Source: JADJSS01 sp046329815
GTDB taxonomy: Bacteria > Bacteroidota > Bacteroidia > Chitinophagales > JADIYW01
Direction: 5' to 3'
Length of the DNA: 64,000 nucleotides
Assembly (NCBI GenBank): GCA_046329815.1
Contig: JAXLTY010000003.1
Span: forward strand, 483,043-547,042
Position 1 is the stretch's first letter, and every line of letters starts with the position of its first letter. Shown here piece by piece: positions 45,742-54,384 of the stretch. The notes under the pieces were generated by a model, which was not told the origin of the DNA, ran no database searches, and saw only the letters and a list, made by a program, of their open reading frames with translations. Position numbers and translations under genes: made by a program.

Positions 45742-46308
45742 TTATTTTGCCGGTGGGAGCAACACACCGTCTATTACATGGATGATTCCGTTGCTGGCCG
45801 GAATGGAGGCAACAATCATTGCCGTTCCGTTGAGCATAATTTTTCCGTCTTTCTTGCTGACCTTCACATTACCGCCATTCACCATTCCGAGTGACTGACC
45901 ATCCTGCAATGATTCAGCACTTAAAGAACCTACGTAAACATGATACTGAAGAATATCAGCCAGGTCGTTCTTCTTTTCAGGTTTCAATAATCCCTCTACC
46001 GTACCGGCAGGTAATTTATCAAAAGCGGCATTGGTAGGTGCAAATACGGTAAAAGGTCCGGCATTGCTTAAGGCATCAACCAATTCTGCCGCTTTGACGG
46101 CCGTTACCAGCGTCGTGTGGTCTTTACTGCCTACTGCAACCTGTACCACATTCTTTGCAGATTCATCATCCAGCACCGCAGATTGTCCAGCACCCTGCTC
46201 CTGCTCGGTTGCATCAGATGTACCGCTATCTGCCGTGCCCTTGTTATTACAGGAAATCATCAGAAAGCTCATGCAAGCGGTTAATAAGATTATTACATTC
46301 TTTTTCAT
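45742..46308 (-). CDS. Fasciclin-domain lipoprotein
   Basis: About 188 residues from the ATG at 46308; an ATG at 46326 is in frame but would precede the signal with charged residues. The lipoprotein signal ends LMISCNN. One FAS1 domain follows, with the H1 and H2 motifs TVFAPTNAAFDKLPAGTVEG and ILQYHVYVG, ending SNGIIHVIDGVLLP. Such proteins are surface or periplasmic and often adhesive. It is convergent with the acyl-CoA ligase and at the right edge of the G+C-richer stretch. Confidence 0.93.
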   Translation of the reverse strand: MKKNVIILLTACMSFLMISCNNKGTADSGTSDATEQEQGAGQSAVLDDESAKNVVQVAVGSKDHTTLVTAVKAAELVDALSNAGPFTVFAPTNAAFDKLPAGTVEGLLKPEKKNDLADILQYHVYVGSLSAESLQDGQSLGMVNGGNVKVSKKDGKIMLNGTAMIVASIPASNGIIHVIDGVLLPPAK

Positions 46309-46466
46309 AATGGTGTGTTTTGACATTTAAAAATAAATACATACAATACTACCATTATTGTCAAAAGATATTTATGCGTGGAATCATACTTTTCCGGAAA
46401 TAAAGATGACAGTTATCAGGGTTTTTAAAATTACAGGATGAAAGATATTCGAAAAGTGGTAAAATA

Positions 46467-46495
46467 AAAAAGCCCCACATTGCTGTGAGGCTTTT
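46467..46495 (-). terminator. Terminator of the tRNA-Ser/tRNA-Pro transcript
   Basis: On the minus strand a stem AAAAGCCTCACA/TGTGGGGCTTTT with one mismatch is followed by TTTTTTA, ten bases after the tRNA-Pro 3' end. Confidence 0.7.
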
Positions 46496-46504
46496 CTTGG
46501 TTAG

Positions 46505-46579
46505 TCGGGATGGCTGGATTCGAACCAACGACCTCCTGGTCCCAAACCAGGCATTCTAACCGGACTGAACTACATCCCG
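46505..46579 (-). tRNA. tRNA-Pro (anticodon TGG)
   Basis: 75 bases on the minus strand. Acceptor arms CGGGATG/CATCCCG with discriminator A, anticodon arm CCTGG-TTTGGGA-CCAGG with anticodon TGG, and a T arm with GGTTCGAATCC. CCA is not encoded. Confidence 0.95.
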
Positions 46580-46595
46580 TAGTTGTTGTTTGCTG

Positions 46596-46682
46596 CGGTG
46601 AGGGAGGGATTCGAACCCTCGGTACAGTTACCCGTACGTCAGTTTAGCAAACTGGTGGTTTCAGCCACTCACCCACCTCACC
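46596..46682 (-). tRNA. tRNA-Ser (anticodon GCT)
   Basis: 87 bases on the minus strand with the long variable arm of class II tRNAs (ACGTACGGGTAACTGTACCG). Acceptor GGTGAGG/CCTCACC, discriminator G, anticodon loop TTGCTAA, T arm GGGTTCGAATCCC. It lies 16 bases upstream of tRNA-Pro in the same transcript. Confidence 0.93.
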
Positions 46683-46845
46683 TCCTTTTTTCTTTATAAG
46701 AACTTTGGGACGGCAAAGATAGGATTTTTAAAGAACTTTGCAAATATAAAACAAAAAATGTGCGCAGATATTACTTTAATAAATTGATAACATCTTTTGT
46801 TTGCCAGAAAATCCCGATGAAGGGCATTCCTGTTTGCATATTTTA

Positions 46846-48282
46846 TTATAGACTCAACTCAATTCGTTTTTTCAATTCTTCTACTGAATCTCTGAATTCC
46901 TCATCTGTGTCAATAAGATTGCGTACTGCCTGACAGGAATGAATCACCGTACTGTGGTCTCTTCCTCCGAATTGCTGTCCGATTGCTTTTAAAGAAGACT
47001 TAGTATATTCTTTTGCAAAAAACATGGATAATTGTCTGGCCTGCACGAACTGACGCTTACGGGTAGGTTCTTTCAATTTTTCCACAGGAACTTCGAAGAA
47101 ATCGCATACTGTCTTTTGTATCATGTCCAATGAAATTTCTTTCGTGGCATGTTTTACGAAATTGATGACGGTTTTCTTTGCCAGCTCCAGCGTGATGTCC
47201 TGTCTGTTCAGGGTTGCCTGTGCCAGGATGGAGGTCAATACACCTTCCAGTTCACGGACATTGGTTTTAATATTGGTGGCGATGAAACGTGTAACATCCT
47301 CGTGCATCTCGATACCGTCTGCATGCAGTTTCTTTTGCAGTATGCTGATGCGGGTATCGTAATCAGGAGTCTGCAAATCGGTCGTCAGGCCCCATTTGAA
47401 GCGCGACAACAAACGTTCTTCCATATTTTCCAGATCTTTCGGAGCCCTGTCTGAGGTCAGAATCAACTGCTTGCCGTTTTGGTGCAGGTGATTGAAGATA
47501 TGGAAAAAGATATCCTGTGTTTTCGTCTTATTGGCAAAGAACTGAATATCATCAATAATCAATACATCTATCTGTTGATAGAAATGGATGAAATCATTGG
47601 TGCTGTTATCTTTTAATGCATTCAAAAACTGGCTGGTAAACTTTTCAGAACTTACATACAAAACGGTTTTGTTAGAACTGTTTACTTTAATAAAGTTTCC
47701 GATTGCCTGACCTAAGTGCGTTTTACCTAAACCAACGCCACCATATATAACTAAAGGATTGAATGCTGTACCGCCTGGTGATTTAGCAACAGCCATACCT
47801 GCGCTGCGCGCAAATTTGTTGCAGTCACCTTCTATAAAAGAATCAAAAGTATAGTTAGGATTCAGTTGTGAATCAACGTGTATTTTCTTAAGACCGGGAA
47901 TCACAAAAGGATTCTTCACCATAGGGCTTGAGAAGACCGCAGGCATGGATACTTCGTTGGTACCGTAGACACCTTCTCTGTGATTCGGCACATCGATGGT
48001 TTTAGGTTCTGATTTCACACCATTGGATGCATCGACCAGAATTCTATATTCCAGTTTTGCATCTTCTCCCAATTCTCTCTTGATGGTTTTGCGTAGTAAG
48101 GTAACGTAGTGTTCTTCCAGCCATTCGTAAAAGAATTGACTTGGGACCTGAATGGTTAAACTTTTACCGTCGAGTTTAACGGGTTTAATCGGTTCGAACC
48201 ATGTTTTATAGCTTTGTACATTGATGTTATCTTTGATAATTTTGAGACAATTTTCCCACACAAGTTCGTGCTTGCTTTTCAT
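46846..48282 (-). CDS. dnaA: Chromosomal replication initiator DnaA
   Basis: 478 residues. DnaA opens oriC and loads the helicase. Domain I is at residues 1-90 (WENCLKIIKDNINVQSYKTW), a linker follows, and the AAA+ domain has Walker A GGVGLGKTHLG (Lys187), Walker B VLIIDDIQFFAN and sensor regions. Domain IV ends with the DNA-binding signature FGGRDHSTVIHSCQ. It is flanked upstream only by an 80-base gap, with one box-like TTATCAACA at 48313, so no clear oriC is visible. No dnaN or gyrB adjoins, as is common in Bacteroidota. Confidence 0.98.
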   Translation of the reverse strand: MKSKHELVWENCLKIIKDNINVQSYKTWFEPIKPVKLDGKSLTIQVPSQFFYEWLEEHYVTLLRKTIKRELGEDAKLEYRILVDASNGVKSEPKTIDVPNHREGVYGTNEVSMPAVFSSPMVKNPFVIPGLKKIHVDSQLNPNYTFDSFIEGDCNKFARSAGMAVAKSPGGTAFNPLVIYGGVGLGKTHLGQAIGNFIKVNSSNKTVLYVSSEKFTSQFLNALKDNSTNDFIHFYQQIDVLIIDDIQFFANKTKTQDIFFHIFNHLHQNGKQLILTSDRAPKDLENMEERLLSRFKWGLTTDLQTPDYDTRISILQKKLHADGIEMHEDVTRFIATNIKTNVRELEGVLTSILAQATLNRQDITLELAKKTVINFVKHATKEISLDMIQKTVCDFFEVPVEKLKEPTRKRQFVQARQLSMFFAKEYTKSSLKAIGQQFGGRDHSTVIHSCQAVRNLIDTDEEFRDSVEELKKRIELSL

Positions 48283-48362
48283 ACGCTCTTTCTAGTTTTA
48301 AAGTTTAATATTTTATCAACAACCGGACAACTAAGATGAAACTTTTTTCTTGATAAAAAAAA

Positions 48363-49292
48363 TTAATTTGCTATTGATTTTTTGTCGATAATTACAGTAT
48401 GATGTTTTGACAGTTTTTTCTCAAAACTTTTTTCAAAAACATAATCCAGCTTACCTAACTGCAGTCCGGCCCAACCAACTTGATTGATAAAAACATCATT
48501 TCCATCTTTGTTATTTTCTTGTGTAGGTTTATCTAAAAACGTATGCGTGTGACCGCCAATAATCAAATCAATATTATTCGTTTTTTTTGCTAAAATCAAA
48601 TCTGAAATTTTATCATTATCATAACTATAACCTAAATGCGATAAGCAAATAATCAAATGACATTTTTTTTCATTTTTCAAGATATCAACTTGTTTTTGGA
48701 CACACGTTATCGGATCTAAATATTTAGTGTTTCCATACAACTTATCAGGCACCAAACCATTCAACTCAACACCGCAACCAGTAATGCCTATTTTGAGTTT
48801 TCCTTTCTTTATAATGATATGCTTATGCACTTTATTTTCAACCGGTGTATTCGCAAAATCATAGTTACAATTCACGAATGGAAAGTTAGCACGAGTGATT
48901 TGTTTTGCCAGTAAATCCAGGCCGCCATCAAAGTCATGATTGCCTATGGTTGCTGCATCGTAGCGCATTTGATTCATCAAATCAATTTCCAGATCACCAT
49001 GAAAAAAATTAAAATAAGGCGTGCCTTGAAAAATATCACCGGCATCTAACAACAAAATATTTTCAGTTGTTCTACGCATGTTTTTCAAGATAGTTGCACG
49101 TGTTGCAGCACCACCTAAACCAGGATATTTTTTATCGTCATCGGCAAATGGTTCGATGTGACTGTGTACATCATTTGTATGCAAAATTATCAACGAAATT
49201 TCTGTTTTATTTTTTGCAAAAACAGAGTCCGTTGCAGCCAGCATTGCGCTGCCTAACAAACCAGATTTTATAAAACTTCTTCTATTCTGCAT
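48363..49292 (-). CDS. Metallophosphatase domain of a split 5'-nucleotidase, Tat-exported
   Basis: About 309 residues from the ATG at 49292 (MQNRRSFIKSGLLGSAMLAA), which gives a twin-arginine signal; an ATG at 49310 is also in frame. Calcineurin-like metallophosphatase motifs are present: ILHTNDVHSHIEPF, LDAGDIFQGTPYF, IGNHDFDGG and IIGGHTHTF. These bind two metals and hydrolyse nucleotides in the periplasm. The second half of the usual enzyme, the 5'-nucleotidase C-terminal domain, is encoded separately by the upstream gene. The two frames overlap by about ten bases. Confidence 0.9.
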   Translation of the reverse strand: MQNRRSFIKSGLLGSAMLAATDSVFAKNKTEISLIILHTNDVHSHIEPFADDDKKYPGLGGAATRATILKNMRRTTENILLLDAGDIFQGTPYFNFFHGDLEIDLMNQMRYDAATIGNHDFDGGLDLLAKQITRANFPFVNCNYDFANTPVENKVHKHIIIKKGKLKIGITGCGVELNGLVPDKLYGNTKYLDPITCVQKQVDILKNEKKCHLIICLSHLGYSYDNDKISDLILAKKTNNIDLIIGGHTHTFLDKPTQENNKDGNDVFINQVGWAGLQLGKLDYVFEKSFEKKLSKHHTVIIDKKSIAN

Positions 49293-50037
49293 TGGTAATT
49301 CTGTTTTCAATTTTTGCCGAAACTTTCTTGCCTGATTTTGCTTGTTCTTTCCAATATTCTATGATTGCATCGCGAAATAATTTGCCAGTTTGTTTTTGTG
49401 GAATGTTTTTTAAAAAAGCGATTCCGTCACCACCATTTGCCAGGTAATCATTCACTGCAATATTGTATTTTTTGGTTAAAACAAGCGGTTCATTATTCAC
49501 TAAAATTTGTTGCGCTTTTTTATTTTTTATCTGGAAAGATATTCCGGAAACCGGCCAGCCGTTTTTAGCAGCAATAGAGTCACAGAAATCTGCCAATTGT
49601 TGTCCTGTTAAAGTTTGTTCGACCAGGTAATTATCAAACGGCATCAGCAAATATGCGTGCTCAACATTTAGCGTTCCTTTAGTCAAAGATGGAACACGAA
49701 TGCCTCCGTAATTCAGAATTGCAACATCGATTTTATCCTTGGAATATTCTTCAGTTTTAATTTTCAGCATATCGACCATAAAATTTCCGAGCGTGCTTTC
49801 GGGCATTTTCTTAGTCAAATCTTCTGCGAGTTCCACCAATGGAACTTTCATGATTTTATCTAATGAATCTTTGTATGGTTTATAATAAATAAATGTGGAA
49901 GAATCTGAAGCGATTTCTTTATTGAGTTTTATTAAAGTCGCGCTGTGTTTTGTTGGATAAATGACTTTACAAGCAGTAAAAAAAATTACTGTTGCAACTA
50001 TTCCAATTTTTATATCAGAATAAATTTTTGACATCAT
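49282..50037 (-). CDS. 5'-nucleotidase C-terminal domain lipoprotein (partner of the metallophosphatase)
   Basis: 251 residues with a lipoprotein signal (GIVATVIFFTACKV). The body is a stand-alone 5'-nucleotidase C-terminal domain: ESTLGNFMVDMLKIKTEEYS, DVAILNYGGIRVPSLTKG, MPFDNYLVEQTLTGQQLADF and the substrate-stacking region NIAVNDYLANGGDGIAFL. In UshA-like enzymes this domain binds the nucleotide base and follows the metallophosphatase. Here it precedes it in the operon, so the two must assemble in trans. It overlaps the genes on both sides. Confidence 0.9.
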   Translation of the reverse strand: MMSKIYSDIKIGIVATVIFFTACKVIYPTKHSATLIKLNKEIASDSSTFIYYKPYKDSLDKIMKVPLVELAEDLTKKMPESTLGNFMVDMLKIKTEEYSKDKIDVAILNYGGIRVPSLTKGTLNVEHAYLLMPFDNYLVEQTLTGQQLADFCDSIAAKNGWPVSGISFQIKNKKAQQILVNNEPLVLTKKYNIAVNDYLANGGDGIAFLKNIPQKQTGKLFRDAIIEYWKEQAKSGKKVSAKIENRITNAE

Positions 50038-50557
50038 CTTTTACAAAATTTATTGCAATTTGAACCGGAACTTCTTTATTCGACTGAATAAAATAATTAA
50101 AAATAGCTTTGCTTAATTCAATGCCATCCACGTCATCCGGCATTTGAGAAGCAATACTGTTGATCAATTTGATCGTCTCTTCTTTTGCTGTAGCAACCAT
50201 TTGCCATGCATCTGAATTGATATACATTTGCTGAGAAAGGTTGTATTCGTATTCGATGCGAATCGTTTTAATAAGTTCTAATTGAAATTCAGGCAACAAC
50301 ATATTTTGTTGGTAAACTCGTTGACATAAACTAAATGGATGAATGCGTTCCAGTAAAACAATTATACGTTCGTATGCCTGTAAACGCAACGGTTGTGAAA
50401 CTTTTCTTTGTTCAAATAACAATGACTTATTTAGTTCTTGTTTTCTTCGTTCATTTTCGTCATTGATGAAAGTCTGAACAATAAGATAAACGCCGCCAAG
50501 TGTTACTAAAGAAGGTACAATATATTTCAACATTTCTAAAATTACAGAAGCTTCCAT
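50015..50557 (-). CDS. Membrane-anchored protein of unknown function (DUF7935-like)
   Basis: 180 residues. One N-terminal membrane helix (ILEMLKYIVPSLVTLGGVYL) is followed by a charged stretch and a helical cytoplasmic domain (LRLQAYERIIVLLERIHPFS, NLSQQMYINSDAWQMVATAK). The pattern is common beside Bacteroidota nucleotidase genes. It overlaps the next gene by 23 bases, so translation is coupled to the nucleotidase pair. Function unknown. Confidence 0.75.
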   Translation of the reverse strand: MEASVILEMLKYIVPSLVTLGGVYLIVQTFINDENERRKQELNKSLLFEQRKVSQPLRLQAYERIIVLLERIHPFSLCQRVYQQNMLLPEFQLELIKTIRIEYEYNLSQQMYINSDAWQMVATAKEETIKLINSIASQMPDDVDGIELSKAIFNYFIQSNKEVPVQIAINFVKDDVKNLF

Positions 50558-50695
50558 GCAAAAAATTTAATGTGGCTTAAAAGTACGATATTTAATTTTC
50601 TATTTAACGTTCGATATTTATAAAAATTTTAATAGTCAGGTCACATGATTTAATTCTATTTGAACTAAATTTACATAATTATTGTTTTAAAATTT

Positions 50696-51046
50696 ATGGA
50701 AACGCTTGTAGAAAATAAAATTCCGGTTTCGTTTACGTTATCTGCTATAGAAGAAATCAAGAATTTGTATAAAAATGGAAATTATGCAGATGGTTATGGT
50801 TTGCGTGTTGGTGTAGAAGGTGGTGGCTGTGCCGGATTTTCTTATATTTTAGATTTTGATCAAAGAAAGGAGAATGACGATATTTACAGTGTTGATTCAA
50901 TTTCCGTATATATTGATAGGACGCAAATACTGTATTTATATAATTCTACTATTGACTTTAAAACAGGTTTGGACAATCGTGGATTTATATTTAATAATCC
51001 AAATGCTACATCAACATGTGGCTGTGGCACTTCTTTTTCAGCATAG
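50696..51046 (+). CDS. A-type iron-sulphur cluster carrier (IscA/SufA/ErpA family)
   Basis: 116 residues. It carries Fe-S clusters or iron to apoproteins. The three conserved Cys are Cys45 (GGGCAGFSYIL) and Cys108, Cys110 in the terminal TCGCGTSFSA. Length and order fit the family. It is monocistronic, divergent from the nucleotidase operon. No suf or isc genes adjoin. Confidence 0.95.
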   Translation: METLVENKIPVSFTLSAIEEIKNLYKNGNYADGYGLRVGVEGGGCAGFSYILDFDQRKENDDIYSVDSISVYIDRTQILYLYNSTIDFKTGLDNRGFIFNNPNATSTCGCGTSFSA

Positions 51047-51110
51047 ATGAATATATTAAGCGCTTAAATTTACACAGAGGTCTTATTTTACTAACATTTT
51101 TGAAATTTAA

Positions 51111-51141
51111 TTTGGATTATTGTACAAAGGAATTAACTTTG
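51111..51141 (+). promoter_or_regulatory. Promoter of the HU gene
   Basis: TTTG (51111-51114), 19 bases, then TAACTTTG (51134-51141): a perfect match to the Bacteroidota primary-sigma consensus TTTG-N19-TAnnTTTG. The ATG is 36 bases further on, after an A-rich leader. Confidence 0.85.
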
Positions 51142-51177
51142 TGTTTAGAATTTTTTAACTAAATAAATAATAAAAAC

Positions 51178-51462
51178 ATGAACAAAGGCGACTTAGTAAA
51201 AGTTATCGCAGATGCTGCTGGTGTTACAAATGCAACTGCAACATCTACATTGAATGCAGTTCTAGACAGCATTCGTAAAAGTTTAAAGAAAGAAGATAAA
51301 GTTACTTTAATAGGTTTTGGTACTTTCTCTACAGCAAAAAGAGCAAAAAGAAAAGGAAGAAATCCATCAAATGGTGCTCAAATTACTATTCCAGCAAAAA
51401 CATTAGTAAAATTCAAAGCAGGTAAGGAATTGAGTGATGCCGTAAACAAAAAAGGTAAATAA
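51178..51462 (+). CDS. HU-family nucleoid protein
   Basis: 94 residues. HU bends and compacts DNA as a dimer. MNKGDLVKVIADAAGVTNAT starts the family fold, and the DNA-binding arm has the signature GFGTFSTAKRAKRKGRNPS followed by IPAKTLVKFKAGKEL. Strong promoter and terminator flank it, as expected of an abundant protein. Confidence 0.97.
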   Translation: MNKGDLVKVIADAAGVTNATATSTLNAVLDSIRKSLKKEDKVTLIGFGTFSTAKRAKRKGRNPSNGAQITIPAKTLVKFKAGKELSDAVNKKGK

Positions 51463-51481
51463 TTTTTTGTCAGTCCAAATA

Positions 51482-51512
51482 AAAAAACTCCAACAAATAG
51501 TTGGAGTTTTTT
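51482..51512. terminator. Bidirectional terminator between HU and pdxH
   Basis: A 13-bp stem (51482-51494 with 51500-51512) and a 5-base loop, with T runs on both strands, between convergent genes. Confidence 0.85.
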
Positions 51513-52160
51513 TTATGGCGCTAGCCTTACTAGTTTCCAATTCTGATTTTTATAGATTATATATTGTAGTCTATCATGTAAACGATTCTCTCGACCTTGC
51601 CAGAATTCAAACAAAATTGGTTTTATTAAAAAACCACCCCAATTTTTCTTTAATGGAATTTCTTTATTTTTAAGTTCTTTATTTTTCTCTTTAAATAAAT
51701 CATCCAGCATTTTCCTGTTTTCTATAATTGAACTTTGCTTTGAAACAAAAGCTGCTATCTGGCTATCTCGTGGTCGGGAATGAAAATAAACATCATTCAT
51801 TTCTAAAGAAGTCTTTGTTGCAATACCTTCAATCCTTATTTGTCGCTCATGTTCTCTAAACCAAAACAACAAAGCAACTTTATCATTCTCTTTGATTTGC
51901 TTTCCTTTTTTACTTTCATAATTTGTATAAAACACAAACCCTTTTTCATCAAAACTTTTCAATAAAACCGTACGCACTGATGGTTGTGCATTTTTTCCAA
52001 CTGTTGCAATCTGCATTGCATTCGGCTCATATAAGTTATCATTTATTGCGTCTTGAAACCACTTCTCAAATTGAACAAAAGGATTTTTGGCACAGTCTTT
52101 TTCTAACAAGAAACCTTTCTCATAACTGTTACGCATGTTATTTAAATCTCTGTTTGGCAT
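51513..52160 (-). CDS. pdxH: Pyridoxamine 5'-phosphate oxidase
   Basis: 215 residues, the usual length. It oxidises PNP or PMP to pyridoxal phosphate with FMN. Motifs: EPNAMQIATVGKNAQPSVRT, VLLKSFDEKGFVFYTNYESK, then RIEGIATK and SRPRDSQIAAFVSKQSS, ending ENRLHDRLQYI. The residues that bind FMN phosphate (RTVLLK, NYESKKGKQ) are intact. It is cytoplasmic and monocistronic. Confidence 0.96.
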   Translation of the reverse strand: MPNRDLNNMRNSYEKGFLLEKDCAKNPFVQFEKWFQDAINDNLYEPNAMQIATVGKNAQPSVRTVLLKSFDEKGFVFYTNYESKKGKQIKENDKVALLFWFREHERQIRIEGIATKTSLEMNDVYFHSRPRDSQIAAFVSKQSSIIENRKMLDDLFKEKNKELKNKEIPLKKNWGGFLIKPILFEFWQGRENRLHDRLQYIIYKNQNWKLVRLAP

Positions 52161-52326
52161 ACCTTAAAATTAGCAATTATATTTAACTTACAAAAAAATT
52201 GCATTAGTATATAGTTAGCTTATGTTGTTTCTTTATAATTGAAGAATCATATAACACATTATTCAGAATCTGAATTCAGATGCTGCTAAAATACTCACAA
52301 AGTAGTTCATTTAAATATTAAAATCT

Positions 52327-53025
52327 TCATTTCAATACTTTAAGTAATTCAGGTTTTTCTGTATAACCTTGATGTGTCCAAATTTCATTTCCATTATTGA
52401 AAATCTTCAACAATGGAATTTCCGTTATGCCCAATTGCTGTGCTAAATTTTTATTTTCACTAATATCTAAGCGAACCACTTTTACTTTGCCTGCATATTC
52501 TTTAGAAATTTCTTCCAGCATCGGTTTCATCTTCATACACGGCGCACACCAAGGCGCGAAAAAATCTACCAGCACCAACGTATCAGAAGTAATCATCCGT
52601 GTGTAATCTTGCATAGAAATTTTATCGGTTGTCGGTGTTGCTGTTGTTGTATTTATTGGCAAACCAGCGCCTTGCCAAGCCAAAATGCCACCGTCTAAAT
52701 TAATGACACTTTTGAAACCATTGCTTTGCATATAGCTTGCCGCCGATGCACTGCGACCACCTGAAAGACAATACACAAAATAGGTTTTGCTTTTATCGAG
52801 CTTCGCAATTTCGCTTTGGAAATTATCGCCGCGATAATCGATGTTTACTGCATTTGCAATAAAACCCTGATCAAATTCTTCCGGTGTGCGTACATCTAAA
52901 ATTATCGCGTTCGCTGTGTTTTTAATCTTGTCGTTAAACTCTGTTGGTTTCAGCTTTTGCGCATTTTGTGAATTGCACGCAACCGCCAAAACCATTGTCA
53001 TCAAAAGGAAAGAAATTAATCTCAT
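52327..53025 (-). CDS. Rhodanese-thioredoxin fusion lipoprotein
   Basis: 232 residues with a lipoprotein signal (LLMTMVLAVACNS). The N-terminal half is a rhodanese domain (IILDVRTPEEFDQGFI; active-site loop VYCLSGGRSASAA with the catalytic Cys). The C-terminal half is a thioredoxin domain with FFAPWCAPCMKMKPML (WCAPC) and the cis-Pro in ITEIPLLKI. This joins a sulphur-carrying Cys to a reducing dithiol in one periplasmic protein. It is the last gene of a six-gene sulphur/redox operon, overlapping the OsmC gene by four bases. Confidence 0.92.
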   Translation of the reverse strand: MRLISFLLMTMVLAVACNSQNAQKLKPTEFNDKIKNTANAIILDVRTPEEFDQGFIANAVNIDYRGDNFQSEIAKLDKSKTYFVYCLSGGRSASAASYMQSNGFKSVINLDGGILAWQGAGLPINTTTATPTTDKISMQDYTRMITSDTLVLVDFFAPWCAPCMKMKPMLEEISKEYAGKVKVVRLDISENKNLAQQLGITEIPLLKIFNNGNEIWTHQGYTEKPELLKVLK

Positions 53026-53459
53026 GCAATCGTAATTTCAGGTGAAAAGATAATGGTAGATTTAACGGAATTAGAAATCAAGCACGCTTTTTCTGCTTTT
53101 TGCAATACGCGTTCCGCTTTTTCTTTCACACTTTCATCTGCAATGCCTACTACAGGTTTCAACTCTACTTCGCTAATCATATATTTACCATCTACGATTT
53201 CTAATTTTCCTGTTGCTTTAGAGTCAAAGGTTTTAAATTCTAATTTTGAATTTTCCGCAATCGCCAAAAATGTAGTCATCAGGCAACTGTTTACTGCAGC
53301 CACCAGCAAATGTTCCGGCGACCAGATTCCTGCCATACCGCCATTAAATTCAGGTGGTGTAGCTACTTCTATTTTTTGTGGTAGCACTTCAGAACTCATG
53401 ATTCCTTTTCTGTCGGCATTCCATTTTACCGATACGTCATAAAAATGTTCGTTTGCCAT
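53022..53459 (-). CDS. OsmC-family protein
   Basis: 145 residues. OsmC/Ohr proteins reduce organic peroxides with paired Cys. A first Cys lies in EHLLVAAVNSCLMTTFLAIA and the second in LQKAEKACLISNSVKS, the OsmC layout. It sits between the thioredoxin and the rhodanese-thioredoxin genes. Given that context, reactive sulphur species such as persulphides are possible substrates as well as peroxides (inference). Confidence 0.9.
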   Translation of the reverse strand: MANEHFYDVSVKWNADRKGIMSSEVLPQKIEVATPPEFNGGMAGIWSPEHLLVAAVNSCLMTTFLAIAENSKLEFKTFDSKATGKLEIVDGKYMISEVELKPVVGIADESVKEKAERVLQKAEKACLISNSVKSTIIFSPEITIA

Positions 53460-53475
53460 ATTCTATATTTGAATT

Positions 53476-53787
53476 TTATTTGAATGATGTAATAATTTGT
53501 TCTAATTGTTTGGCAGACACTATGCCTGATTGGCGCCACATCGCTTGTCCGTTCTTAAACAAAATCAATGTTGGCACACCTTGTATTTGATATTTCGATG
53601 CTACTCTTGCATTTTTATCTACATTTATTTTCAATACCGTAATATCGTCGTTCATCTTTTGTTTCAGTTCTTCCAGAATCGGATGCATCACGCGGCAAGG
53701 CCCGCACCACTCGGCATAAAAATCCACCAAGACAGGTTTATTTTGATGAATGTAATCTGAAAATGATTTTTTATCCTTGGTTTCCAT
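53476..53787 (-). CDS. Thioredoxin
   Basis: 103 residues, standard single-domain size. The active site VDFYAEWCGPCRVMHP (WCGPC) and the cis-Pro in GVPTLILFKNG are intact. There is no signal peptide, so it is cytoplasmic. It overlaps the previous small membrane-protein gene by 17 bases. Confidence 0.95.
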   Translation of the reverse strand: METKDKKSFSDYIHQNKPVLVDFYAEWCGPCRVMHPILEELKQKMNDDITVLKINVDKNARVASKYQIQGVPTLILFKNGQAMWRQSGIVSAKQLEQIITSFK

Positions 53788-54040
53788 CTGCCGAGTTTTT
53801 TATTTCTGTAAATGATATTTCTTCCGCATCATTATGTGATGTTGGAACATTCGGTGCGCAGCCGTTCACGCCGCTGCAACCTGTATTCGTAATTGCCTGA
53901 TAAAAAAAGAAAAAACCTAACACACCAAATAACGCATCGTGTATCTGAATAGCTTGCACAATAATAACGATACTTAGCACTAAACGAATAATGCGAAGGA
54001 CATTCCAGTTATGCAGCAAATTATATTTAAATGTTTCCAT
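53771..54040 (-). CDS. Small membrane protein with paired cysteines
   Basis: 89 residues. A hydrophobic stretch (IRLVLSIVIIVQAIQIHDAL, then GVLGFFFFYQ) leads to TNTGCSGVNGCAP, two Cys seven... six residues apart, in a form common to Bacteroidota rhodanese operons. The hydrophobic half resembles YgaP-type DUF2892 membrane domains. It may carry or export a sulphur group together with the rhodanese (inference). Its ATG overlaps the rhodanese stop by one base (TAATG). Confidence 0.7.
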   Translation of the reverse strand: METFKYNLLHNWNVLRIIRLVLSIVIIVQAIQIHDALFGVLGFFFFYQAITNTGCSGVNGCAPNVPTSHNDAEEISFTEIKNSADGNQG

Positions 54041-54354
54041 TATGCTAATTTTTGTTGCAAGCCATACCAGCCACCGCCATTATATACTTCGCTAAAACCG
54101 TTGGCTTCTAAAATATTTTTTGCCTGTGCGCTGCGCATGCCTGATGCACAACATGTAATGATCGGTTTGCTTTTATCTAATTTGGAATAATGATTGGATA
54201 GATTATTTAACGGAATATTCAACGAATTTTTTACGTGACCGCCTTGGTATTCGGCTTTAGTACGCACATCTACAATTACGGCGCCGTCTTTTACTAATTG
54301 TCTGAAATCTGCCTTTGGTCCGAAACCTAAAGCACTCTTTAATTGGTCTAACAT
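54040..54354 (-). CDS. Single-domain rhodanese sulphurtransferase
   Basis: 104 residues. The N-terminal VIVDVRTKAEYQGGHVKNSL and the active loop TCCASGMRSAQAKN, with the catalytic Cys followed by the six-residue anion loop ending in Arg, are complete. It transfers sulphane sulphur as a Cys persulphide. It is cytoplasmic, second gene of the operon. Confidence 0.93.
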   Translation of the reverse strand: MLDQLKSALGFGPKADFRQLVKDGAVIVDVRTKAEYQGGHVKNSLNIPLNNLSNHYSKLDKSKPIITCCASGMRSAQAKNILEANGFSEVYNGGGWYGLQQKLA

Positions 54355-54384
54355 TTTTTTATTTTTTTTTAAAGTTGAAAAATC

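Noticed and set aside
46505..46682. Integration site with a duplicated tRNA end flanking the G+C-rich stretch
   Set aside because: No copy of either tRNA 3' end was found by eye near 30 kb, so a site-specific insertion is not supported.
48283..48362. Possible oriC next to dnaA
   Set aside because: Only one box-like TTATCAACA is seen in 80 bases, with no cluster of DnaA boxes and no clear unwinding region.
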